DNA from: DASRDZ01 sp035569495
GTDB lineage: Bacteria; Chloroflexota; Dormibacteria; Aeolococcales; Aeolococcaceae
Assembly: GCA_035569495.1 (NCBI GenBank)
Contig: DATMMX010000038.1
Coordinates: 186,001 to 250,000 of the forward strand
Direction: 5' to 3'
DNA: 64,000 nt
How positions within the stretch are numbered: position 1 is the stretch's first letter; every line of letters begins with the position of its first letter. The position numbers and the translations under genes are program-made. Below the pieces are notes generated by a model. It was not told where the DNA came from and made no database searches. It worked only from the letters and a program-made list of their open reading frames with translations. Of the stretch, positions 6,168-14,647 are shown piece after piece.

Positions 6168-9100
6168 CTACTTCTTGCTGCCGTGCACCACGATGTTGCC
6201 GCCGCCCAGGGCCAACTGGGCGGCGGTGGTTCCCGCCTGGTGCCAGAGCACACCCTGTGGCGTGTAGACGCTGATCGCGTAGGTGTCCGGCTTGGTGGCG
6301 TTGACGGTGGTGTCCACGCGGTAGGTGTAGTTGCCGCCGCCCAGGCCGACCACCGGGAGGCTCGTCGCCGGGTCGATGACGATCACCGAGCACTTGCCGC
6401 TGAACGACGCGGTGGTCAGGCCGACGGCCGCTCCGCCGCTGCTCCAGCTGTTGCTCTTGACCACGTAGTCGTAGCCGTCGGCGCCGCGGAAGGCGAACAC
6501 CGATTGGCCCTTGACCGACGTCGACGAGACGTGCACGTTGAAGCCGAAGTTGCCGTGGCGGTTGGCCGTGGACACGGTCTGGCTGGGATCGCTCACCCAC
6601 CCGCCGCCCGTCGCGAAGCTGTCGGTGGTCGCTTGGTAGACGGTGATGATCACCGGGTCACCGGCGGGGCCACTGAAGTAGCTGCCGCTGATGACCGGAA
6701 CCACGGTCCAGTTGTCGGCACTCAACCCGGTGACGGTGCAGCCGGCGAGACCCGAGGAACTGGCCGGCGCCGTGCAGCCGACGACGTCCGGCGCGGCCAG
6801 GTTCATGGTCATGGTGCTGCTCTTGAAGAGGTCGAAGGTCACTGAGGCCTTGGTCACGTCGACGCTGCCGCCGCTGCCCGGGACGACCAGCGCCTGCAGC
6901 GGCACGCTGCCCGTGGTGCTCGACGCCGACGACGTGGGAAAGAACATGCCGCCGGTGTAGCCGACGGTGGCGCCGTGCTTGCCGATGGTCAGCGTGCCAT
7001 CGCTGGACAGGAAGTCATAGTTGGGCGCCGACAGCGTGTTGGTGGCGCAGTGGATGGGGTACTGCCCCGCCGGCGAGCTGGCCGTGCCGGTCGTCGTGCA
7101 GCTCGGCGCGCCGCTGACCACGCTGACGGACTGGGTGCCGACGAAGCCGCTGATCGCGTACGTCAACGGCGGCACGGGGTCGCCATAGGTCATCGACTTG
7201 TTGTCGGCGGTGACGGTGAGGTGGGCGGGATTCACCGTCAGCGTCCCGGTCTTGAAGGTCACCGAGTAGTTGATGAGGATGAGCCGGTTCGCCCGGCAGG
7301 CGATCGTGCCGGGGTACGTTCCCGCCGCCGAGAACTCGCTCGCGGAGGGGTCGAAGCAGGTGCCGCCGAAGCCGCTGAAGGTGTCGGGCGGGACCATGCC
7401 GATCACGGTGGCGTCGAAGGTGGGCACCGTGCCGCCGTAGGTCATCGACTTGTCGTTGGCGATGACGGTGAGCGGGGCGCGGTTGACCGTCAGGGTGCCC
7501 GACGTGGAGGCCACCGTGTAGTTCGCCGATGAGCTGCTGCCGCCGCTGCAGGTGATGGCATACCTCAGCGCGATGGGGTTCGTCCCCGCGCCCGACGTGC
7601 AGACCACGCCGGTGATCAGCGTGGCCGGGTCACCGTTCACCAGGCCGTCGACGTGGTAGGTGAACGGCGGCACGGTGGTGCCGTAGACCATCGACTTGTC
7701 GTCGGCGACCACGGTCGCCGTTGCCGGCGTCACCTGCAGCGTTCCGGTGGTGTGGCCGGTGACGGTGTAATTGGCCGCCGTGCCGCCGCCGCACACGATG
7801 GAGTAGGGCCCCACCGCCGACGTCGCGGTGACGCCTGGTGCGCTGCAGGACACCCCGGTCACCACCGAGGGAGCGTCGCCATTGACCAGCCCGTTCACGG
7901 TGTACGTGAACGTGGTGGGCAGCGGGCCGCCGTAGGTCATCGACTTGTTGTCGGCGGTCACCGTCAGCGGCGCCGGGGTGACGGTCAGCGTCCCGGCGTG
8001 ATAGGTGACGGCGTAGTTGGTCGAGGTGATGCCGCTGCAGGTGATCGCGCCGGCGTGGGTGCCCACCGCCGCCGTGGTGGCGCTGGCGTCGTCGCATGCG
8101 CCGCCCAACGAGGCGAAGGTGTCCGGCGCGACCAGGCCCAGCACCGTCGCGTCGAACACGGGCGCGGGTCCGCCGTAGGTCGTCGACTTGTCCTTGGCGG
8201 TGACCGACAGCGGGGCCGGGCCAACGGTCAGGGTGCCGGGTGCGAAGGTGAACGTGTAGTTGCTCGCCGACAGCGTGCCGAGTGCGCAGGTGATCGCGTA
8301 CGTCGTCGCCGCCGACGTGGAGGTGCCCGCCGACGAGCAGCTCGCCTGGCCACTGACCACGCCGCCGCCGTCGCCGTTGACGAATCCGGTGATGGTCGCC
8401 GTCAGGGCCGGCCGCGTCCCGCCGTAGGTCATCGACTGGTTGTCGGCGGTGACCGTCAACTGCGCCGGGTCGATGGTCAGGGTGCCGGGTGCGAAGGTGA
8501 ACGTGTAGTTGCTGGCCGACAGGGTGCCGAGTGCGCAGGTGATCGCGTACGTCGTCGCCGGCGAGGACGACGTGCCCGTCGACGAGCAGCTTGCCTGGCC
8601 GCTGACCACACCGCTGCCGTCACCGTTGACGAACCCGGTGATGGTCGCCGTCAGTGCCGGCCGCGGGCCGCCGTACGTCATCGACTTGTTGTCGGCGGTG
8701 ACCGTCAACTGCGCCGGGGTGACGGTGAGCGTCCCGGCGTGATAGGTGACGGCGTAGTTGGTCGAGGTGACGCCGCTGCATGTGATCGCGCCGGTATGGG
8801 TGCCCACCGCCGTCGTGGTCGCGCCGGCGTCGTCGCACGTGCCACCCAACGAGGCGAAGGTGTCCGGTGCGACCAGGCCCAGCACGGTGGCGTCGAAGAC
8901 CGGCGCGGGTCCGCCGTAGGTCCCCGACTTGTCCTTGGCGGTGGCCGACAGGGGGGCCGGGTCGATGGTCAGCGTGCCGGGTGCGAAGGTGAACGCGTAG
9001 TTGCTCGCCGACAGCGTGCCGAGCGCACAGGTGATCGCGTACGTCGTCGCCGGCGACGACGAGGTGCCCGTCGAGGAGCAGCTCGCCTGGCCAGTGATCA

Positions 9101-12100
9101 CGCCGCTGCCGTCGCCGTTGACGAACCCGGTGATGGTCGCTGTCAGCGCCGGCCGCGTGCCGCCGTAGGTCATCGACTGGTTGTCGGCGGTGACCGTCAA
9201 CTGCGCCGGGTCGATGGTCAGGGTGCCGGGTGCGAAGGTGAACGTGTAGTTGCTGGCCGACAGGGTGCCGAGTGCGCAGGTGATCGGATACGTCGTCGCC
9301 GGCGAGGACGACGTGCCCGTCGACGAGCAGCTCGCCTGGCCGCTGACCACACCGCTGCCGTCACCGTTGACGAACCCGGTGACGGTCGCCGTCAGTGCCG
9401 GCCGCGTCCCGCCGTAGGTCATCGACTGGTTGTCGGCGGTCACCGTCAGCTGCGCCGCGCCCACGGTCAGCGTGCCGGCGACGAAGCTGAAGCTGTAGTT
9501 GCTCGCGGACAGCGAGCCCACGCCGCAGGTGATCGGATAGTGGCCCGTCGCGGACGTCGACGTGGCTGTCGTCGTGCATGACGGCGTGCCGCTCACCACG
9601 CCGCTGCCGCCGCCGTTGACGAACCCGGTGATGGTGGCGGTGAGCGCCGGGACGGTGCCGCCATAGGCCATCGACGTGGCGTCCGCGGTGACCGTCAGCG
9701 GAGCGCGATCGACCGCCAACGTGGCAGGCAGGTGGCTGAGCGTGTAGTTCGCCGCCGTGCCGCCGCTGCAGGTGATGGTGTAGCTGCCGGCGGCGGGCGA
9801 TGCGGGAGCGTCGGAGGTGCAGGTCACTCCGCTGACCACCGACTGCGCGTCGTTGTTGACCAGTCCGGTGACGTGGTAGGTCAGGGTCGGCATGGTGCCG
9901 CCGTACGTCGTCGACGTGTCGTCGGCGACGACGGTCGCGCTGGCCGCCTTGACCGTCAGCGTCCCTGGGGGGCTGAAGCCGGCCAGGGTGTAGTTGGAGT
10001 CGGTGGTGTTGCTGCAGACGATGGGATACGTGCCCACGGCGGGCGTGGTTCCTGCGGTGGGCGCGCTGCACGTGATCCCCAGTGCCGCCGGCTTGTCACC
10101 GTTCACCAGGCCGGTCGCCTGGTAGGTGAAGGTGGGCAGCGATCCGCCGTAGACCATGGACTGGTCGTCGGCGGTGATGTTCAGGGGCGCTGGGAGCACC
10201 TGGAACTGGCCGTCCTGGTACTGGACGGGCAGGATCGGCGAGCTGAGGCCGCCGCAGTCCGAGCCGGGCAGCGGGTAGCTGCCCACGGCCAGGGTTGGAT
10301 CGGCGGCGCCCGTGCACGCCACGGTCCCGGACAGCGGCGCGACTCCCAGCGTGCCGGTGTTGTCCGTCTCGGTGAAGGTCGGACTGGTGCTGCCATACGT
10401 CTGGTGCCCGCCGACGACGACCTGGACGATCGCGTGTTGCACGGTGAACCCCTTGACCGCGCCCTGGTAGGCGATCACGTAGTCGATCGGGTCGATCGGC
10501 GGTGGGCCGGAGCAGCTCGAGCCGAGCATCGTGTAGCTGCCATCCAGGTTGACGGAGGCGATGGGAGTGCCGTCGCTCAGCGTGGCGCAGCCGACGTTGA
10601 ACGGCGCCGGCAGGATGCCGGCGGCAGCGTTGTCCACCTCGGTGAAGGTGACCGGCCCAGGAATGGTCTTGGTGCCGGACACGCTCACGAAGATGGTCAC
10701 CGGCTGGACGGTGAAGTCGCCGGCCCCGGTGATGACGTAGTTGACCGTGTAGTCGGTGGTGTCGGACGGGGTCAGGCCGCCGCAGGTCCGGGTGTCGACG
10801 GTGTACGAGCCCGCGGTGAGAGCGGTGGTGATCGGCGTCGTGGCCTGGAAGTCGGGAGTGAAGATCGCCGAGCACGCCAGCTTGCCCGACAGGGTGACTC
10901 CCGGTGGCAATCCGACGATGCTGGGCGTGAAGGTCGGGGACTGCCCGTACGTCTGCCGACCCTGGACGACGACCTCGATGGGCATCCGCTGCACGTGCAG
11001 CGTCGCCGCACGCGAGGTCGCCGTGCCCTGCGCGTTGGTGAAGACGGCGCGGTACTGCGTGCCGTCGGCGCTGACCGGCGGGCTGTCCACGCTCAGGGTC
11101 GGGTTGGTCGCATTGGCGATGTTGCTGAAGCTGGCGCCGTGATCGGTGGACACCTGCCATTGCACCGAGGGCGGCGGCGCTCCTGAACCCGCTGCGCTGA
11201 ACGCGGCGCTGTATGGTGCTGCGGGCTGGAACATGGTGGTGGCGTCGATCGGGTCGGTGGTCACCTGCGGTCCCGCCGGCGGCACCAGGGTCACGGTGAT
11301 CGTCCCCGTGCCGTCGTTGAAGGGGCTTGCCTCGACGGTGCACGGCACCGGGTTGGGTCCGTTGTTCCAGGGCACGTCGGACACCGCGTAGCCGCACGTC
11401 GTGGTCAGTCCGGTGACCCCGGCGGGCGCACCCCACACCGGCGAGGCGAAGACCGGTCCCGCTTCGTAGAGGGTCACGTCGCCCGGAAGCGCCTGGGTGT
11501 GGGTGAAGTTGGCTCCGGTGACCGTCGCACCGGTGAACGTGGCGCCCGCCAGGTCGGCACCGGTGAGGTCCGCGTTCTGGAAGACGGCCCCGCCGGCATT
11601 GGTGCCGACCAGGGTGGCGCCGGTGAGGCTGGCGCCCTGGAAGCCGGCGGCCGTGGTGTCGGCACCGCTGAGATCGGCGCCACTCAGGTTGGCGCCGCCG
11701 AACGTCGCATCGACCAGGGTCGCGTTGACGAAGGTGGCGTCGGAGAAGTCGCCGTACGCACCGGGAAGTCCCACGAGGAACTGTCCGTCGAAGTGCACGC
11801 CGTGGCAGTTGGCGTGGTTGCTCGGTGTCGGGTCGGGCACGATGCACGACGGCAGCGGCATCCAGGTGAAGCCGGCGATCTGGCTGTAGACGGTGAACGT
11901 CGTGGTGTTCACCGTGTTCGTCCAGCGCACCCGGAACTGGCGCCCGTTGAGCGCTGACGTCGACCGGAACTGCAGCACGCTCTTGGCGACGAGGGGGGTG
12001 TCGACGGAATCGGTGACCGTGAAGGTCGGGTCGCCGGCGCCGACGTCGGTCCAGGTGCCGCCGCCGTTGCTCGACGTCTGCCACGTCGCGTCGGGGCGCG

Positions 12101-13643
12101 GATTGCCCTCCGCCTCGCTGAGCAGGCCGACCTGGTTGCCGTCGAACGCCCGGACCGTCGTCGGGGAGGTGAGAACGGATGCACCCCCGTTCACACTGAG
12201 ACTGGCGGCTGCGCTGGTCACCGAGCCGAGGGGGTTGCTGAAGACGACGCGATACAGGCTGCCGTTCTGGGCGATGAGGTTGTTGGCGAGGACGCTGAGT
12301 GTCGCGTGGGTCCCCGTGGCGTCGGTCGCGGTGGTGCCCGGGCCGTCGTCCAACCACGTGGTGCCGGAGTCGAACGACACCTGCCACTCCGCCGCCGGCG
12401 CGGGGTCGCCCTTGATGCTCGTCGCGGTGAACGTCGCCGTCGCGCCCAGAGCGACGTCGGCGTGGGCGGGATTGGACCAGATCTGCGGCGCGGACCCGAT
12501 GGTCTCGGTGATCGGGGCTGCGGTGCTGGGCAGGTCCATGGCGTCGCCGCCGTAGCTGGCGCCGACCGACCAGACTCCGGGAGGGAGCGCGACGGCGAGC
12601 GACGCCCCACCGTTGATGACCGGGGCGGAGCCCATGCTGATGGTCGGCCCACCCGACACCGGCTGAGCCTGGTAGGTGACGGTGCCGGTGGCACTCTGCG
12701 AGGCGTGGATGGTCGCGATGTAGTTGACCGCGACGCCGGTCGGCCAGGAATTCGGCCCCGTGCTCAGCGTCGTCGTCGAGGCGTAGAGAACCGGGTTGAT
12801 GGTGATGCCCGAGTCGCCGCTTGCCACCGTTTCGACGACGTTGGTCGCCGACGGGTCGGCGTAGTCGCTGCCGCCGCCGCCGCCACCGCCACCGTCGCTG
12901 TTGCCACCGCCCCCACCACCGCCGCCGTAATAGCCGCCGCCGCCACCGCCGCCCTCACCGGAGTCGTTGCCACCGCAAAAGCCGCCGCGGCCGGGGTCGA
13001 CGGTGACGGTGTCGCTCCAGATCTGGCCGGCCTGTCCCGGCCCCGTGTTGCCGCAGCCGCCGTTGCCGCCGGCGCCTCCGGAGGTTGCGGTGGCGCCGGC
13101 GCCACCCGCACCGGCGGCGGCCTCATTGCTGCTGCCGTTGTTGCCGAAGGACTGGACGTCACCGCCCGTCCCGCCGGGTCCGCTGCTGCCGCCGCCACCA
13201 CCGCCGCCACCGCCCGCGGCCACGACCAGGGGATGCCACGCCGACCTGTCGGTGATGACGGCAGAGGTGGTGCTGAAGATCCCCGAGCCGGCGCCGCCGG
13301 TACCGCCCAAGAAGTCGGGCGTCGGGCCACCCGCAAGGCAGTCGCTCGCCACGACAAGCTTCTCTCCCGGCGTGACCGGGATTCGCGCGCTGACCTGGCC
13401 GGCTCGGCCGCCGGCGCCACCGCCGTGGGAGGAGTTGTTCTGTCCGTGCCCACCCGCCGAACCGATGACCACGACGTCCACGACGATGAGGTTGGAGGGC
13501 ACGTCGTATTCGTCCTCGAGGCACTCGCCGCCGGTGTTGGGGAAGTCGAGGGCGTGCGCGGTGCCCGCGGGGAGGACGGCGAGAGCGCCGCTCACCACCA
13601 CCACCGCCGCGCAGGCGTGCAGGCGCAGACGGATAGACGCCAT
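6168..13643 (-). CDS. Giant secreted multi-repeat protein with Ig-like, pentapeptide and MBG domains (2,491 aa)
   Basis: The start ATG at 13643 follows an AGAGGGG ribosome-binding site. An N-terminal signal peptide ends near AGTAHA (residue about 31). Next comes a Gly-rich region with GGGGGGG tracts, then Ig-like units (WQVSTDHGASF, YRAVFTNAQGTATS types). A pentapeptide-like block (ANLSGADLSGAD, ADLTGADLAGATF) follows, then about three divergent and thirteen clear MBG units, each about 75-85 residues with a YGGxxP core and a GTLTV end. The C-terminal 200 residues resemble a post-COAP-type module (TGGGWVSDPSQ, FGFNVHV, KGQSVFAFRG). No sortase motif or membrane anchor is visible, so it is probably released or surface-associated, as an adhesin or matrix protein. 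A TetR gene with two operator-like palindromes lies divergently upstream. Confidence 0.85.
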   Translation of the reverse strand: MASIRLRLHACAAVVVVSGALAVLPAGTAHALDFPNTGGECLEDEYDVPSNLIVVDVVVIGSAGGHGQNNSSHGGGAGGRAGQVSARIPVTPGEKLVVASDCLAGGPTPDFLGGTGGAGSGIFSTTSAVITDRSAWHPLVVAAGGGGGGGGGSSGPGGTGGDVQSFGNNGSSNEAAAGAGGAGATATSGGAGGNGGCGNTGPGQAGQIWSDTVTVDPGRGGFCGGNDSGEGGGGGGGYYGGGGGGGGNSDGGGGGGGGSDYADPSATNVVETVASGDSGITINPVLYASTTTLSTGPNSWPTGVAVNYIATIHASQSATGTVTYQAQPVSGGPTISMGSAPVINGGASLAVALPPGVWSVGASYGGDAMDLPSTAAPITETIGSAPQIWSNPAHADVALGATATFTATSIKGDPAPAAEWQVSFDSGTTWLDDGPGTTATDATGTHATLSVLANNLIAQNGSLYRVVFSNPLGSVTSAAASLSVNGGASVLTSPTTVRAFDGNQVGLLSEAEGNPRPDATWQTSSNGGGTWTDVGAGDPTFTVTDSVDTPLVAKSVLQFRSTSALNGRQFRVRWTNTVNTTTFTVYSQIAGFTWMPLPSCIVPDPTPSNHANCHGVHFDGQFLVGLPGAYGDFSDATFVNATLVDATFGGANLSGADLSGADTTAAGFQGASLTGATLVGTNAGGAVFQNADLTGADLAGATFTGATVTGANFTHTQALPGDVTLYEAGPVFASPVWGAPAGVTGLTTTCGYAVSDVPWNNGPNPVPCTVEASPFNDGTGTITVTLVPPAGPQVTTDPIDATTMFQPAAPYSAAFSAAGSGAPPPSVQWQVSTDHGASFSNIANATNPTLSVDSPPVSADGTQYRAVFTNAQGTATSRAATLHVQRMPIEVVVQGRQTYGQSPTFTPSIVGLPPGVTLSGKLACSAIFTPDFQATTPITTALTAGSYTVDTRTCGGLTPSDTTDYTVNYVITGAGDFTVQPVTIFVSVSGTKTIPGPVTFTEVDNAAAGILPAPFNVGCATLSDGTPIASVNLDGSYTMLGSSCSGPPPIDPIDYVIAYQGAVKGFTVQHAIVQVVVGGHQTYGSTSPTFTETDNTGTLGVAPLSGTVACTGAADPTLAVGSYPLPGSDCGGLSSPILPVQYQDGQFQVLPAPLNITADDQSMVYGGSLPTFTYQATGLVNGDKPAALGITCSAPTAGTTPAVGTYPIVCSNTTDSNYTLAGFSPPGTLTVKAASATVVADDTSTTYGGTMPTLTYHVTGLVNNDAQSVVSGVTCTSDAPASPAAGSYTITCSGGTAANYTLSHLPATLAVDRAPLTVTADATSMAYGGTVPALTATITGFVNGGGSGVVSGTPSCTTTATSTSATGHYPITCGVGSLSASNYSFSFVAGTLTVGAAQLTVTADNQSMTYGGTRPALTATVTGFVNGDGSGVVSGQASCSSTGTSSSPATTYPITCALGTLSASNYTFTFAPGTLTIDPAQLTVTADNQSMTYGGTRPALTATITGFVNGDGSGVITGQASCSSTGTSSSPATTYAITCALGTLSASNYAFTFAPGTLTIDPAPLSATAKDKSGTYGGPAPVFDATVLGLVAPDTFASLGGTCDDAGATTTAVGTHTGAITCSGVTSTNYAVTYHAGTLTVTPAQLTVTADNKSMTYGGPRPALTATITGFVNGDGSGVVSGQASCSSTGTSSSPATTYAITCALGTLSASNYTFTFAPGTLTIDPAQLTVTADNQSMTYGGTRPALTATITGFVNGDGGGVVSGQASCSSAGTSTSAATTYAITCALGTLSASNYTFTFAPGTLTVGPAPLSVTAKDKSTTYGGPAPVFDATVLGLVAPDTFASLGGACDDASATTAAVGTHAGAITCSGITSTNYAVTYHAGTLTVTPAPLTVTADNKSMTYGGPLPTTFTYTVNGLVNGDAPSVVTGVSCSAPGVTATSAVGPYSIVCGGGTAANYTVTGHTTGTLQVTPATATVVADDKSMVYGTTVPPFTYHVDGLVNGDPATLITGVVCTSGAGTNPIALRYAITCSGGSSSSANYTVASTSGTLTVNRAPLTVIANDKSMTYGGTVPTFDATVIGMVPPDTFSGFGGTCFDPSASEFSAAGTYPGTIACRANRLILINYSVTFKTGTLTVNPAHLTVTADNKSMTYGDPVPPLTYAISGFVGTQSVSVVSGAPSCTTTGTASSPAGQYPIHCATNTLSAPNYDFLSSDGTLTIGKHGATVGYTGGMFFPTSSASSTTGSVPLQALVVPGSGGSVDVTKASVTFDLFKSSTMTMNLAAPDVVGCTAPASSSGLAGCTVTGLSADNWTVVPVISGSYFSGPAGDPVIITVYQATTDSFATGGGWVSDPSQTVSTANRHGNFGFNVHVSSTSVKGQSVFAFRGADGYDYVVKSNSWSSGGAAVGLTTASFSGKCSVIVIDPATSLPVVGLGGGNYTYRVDTTVNATKPDTYAISVYTPQGVLWHQAGTTAAQLALGGGNIVVHGSKK
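8220..9450 (-). repeat. Near-identical tandem MBG-coding repeats inside the giant gene
   Basis: About 240-bp units encoding the QLTVTADNQSMTYGG type of MBG domain occur at least four times here with very high nucleotide identity, for example around 8220-8470, 8470-8720, 8960-9210 and 9210-9450. A second unit type (KDKSGTYGGPAPVFDATV) alternates with them at about 7980-8220 and 8720-8960. Such identity in adjacent repeats implies recent duplication or gene conversion. Copy number may vary between strains, and short-read assemblies may collapse it. Confidence 0.75.
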
Positions 13644-13716
13644 CGATCGGCCCCTCTCTGTTCCCCGGGAGTCCGGGGTCCTACAGGTCTCCGTCCGCGG
13701 TGGGGGCTGCGATCCA

Positions 13717-13758
13717 CCGGAACGGCGTTCGGCCGATCTTTATCCGAACAGTGTTCGG
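13717..13758. promoter_or_regulatory. Two TetR-type operator palindromes between the giant gene and tetR
   Basis: CCGAACAGTGTTCGG at 13744-13758 is a perfect 7-1-7 palindrome. A related GAACGGCGTTC palindrome lies at 13720-13730, flanked by CCG and GG. Both sit in the 149-bp gap between divergent starts at 13643 and 13793. The closer site is 35-49 bp upstream of the TetR start. The TetR protein is the obvious candidate to bind both. This is inferred from position and symmetry. Confidence 0.6.
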
Positions 13759-13792
13759 GTGTCAAGCAAGAGATGTAGAGTGCGGTGAATTC

Positions 13793-14593
13793 ATGCCCAA
13801 GCTCGCTGCGGACCGCACCACGCACCTGACTCAGCAGGAGATCGCCGCGGAGGCGCTGCGCCAGTTCGACGCCGGACCAGGAGAGCCCAGCATCCGCAGT
13901 CTCGCCGCCGCGATGGGCGTCGCGCCGACGACCATCTACCACCACTTCACCTCGCAGGCGGCCATCTGGCAGAGGGCGGTGGAGATGGTGTGGAACGAGG
14001 CCAGCCTGGAGACATTGGCCATCGTGCCCCACCCCTTCAGCAGCGATCCCGTCGACGTGCTCGTCGCCGTCGGGTTGGGCACGCGGCGCGCCTGGATGCG
14101 GCACCATCGGCTGTCGCCACACCTGGCGGCAAATCCCGAGGGCAACCAGTTCACCACCAACGCGCTGGGGCTGCTGGCCAGCGTCTTCGAGGCCATGGGC
14201 ATGAGCCCCGAGGAGGCCGCGGCCGCCTTCCACTCCTACGCCACGTTCATGGTGGGCGCCGTGCTCTTCGCCGCGGCCAACCGCACCGCCAACGAGCTGC
14301 TCGCCTCGGATATGCGCAACCGGCCGGGCCGCTTCCGCACGCCGCCCAGCGAGCGCGCGGTGCGCCACTCCACCGAGAAGACGCGCGACGAGCTCGACCG
14401 CATGATGGAGCTGGCCATCCGCGACCCGCAGCGCGACGAGGAGATGTTCACCGACGGGCTGCGCCGGCTCATCGAGAGCCTGGCGACGCGGCGTGAACCG
14501 CACTCCAGCAGCGAGCCGGGGGGCGTCAAGCCGACGTCGAAGCGGGGGACGTCGGCGACTCTGCGGGGCCGCGCGCGCCGCGAGGATCGATGA
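13793..14593 (+). CDS. TetR/AcrR-family transcriptional regulator
   Basis: I chose the ATG at 13793, which begins MPKLAADRTTHLTQQEIAA and gives 266 aa; upstream in-frame codons would cover the operators. The HTH lies at about residues 16-60, with SIRSLAAAMGVAPTTIYHHF as the classical TetR recognition helix. The rest is a helical ligand domain ending in an Arg/Ser-rich tail that is unusually long for the family. It is divergent from the 2,491-aa secreted protein gene, with two palindromes between them. It therefore probably represses itself and perhaps that gene. The ligand is unknown. Confidence 0.88.
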   Translation: MPKLAADRTTHLTQQEIAAEALRQFDAGPGEPSIRSLAAAMGVAPTTIYHHFTSQAAIWQRAVEMVWNEASLETLAIVPHPFSSDPVDVLVAVGLGTRRAWMRHHRLSPHLAANPEGNQFTTNALGLLASVFEAMGMSPEEAAAAFHSYATFMVGAVLFAAANRTANELLASDMRNRPGRFRTPPSERAVRHSTEKTRDELDRMMELAIRDPQRDEEMFTDGLRRLIESLATRREPHSSSEPGGVKPTSKRGTSATLRGRARREDR

Positions 14594-14647
14594 GCTCGTG
14601 TTCCGCGGGCGGCAGGATGCAGCAGGTCGGCGGTCCGCTGGCCGGCC

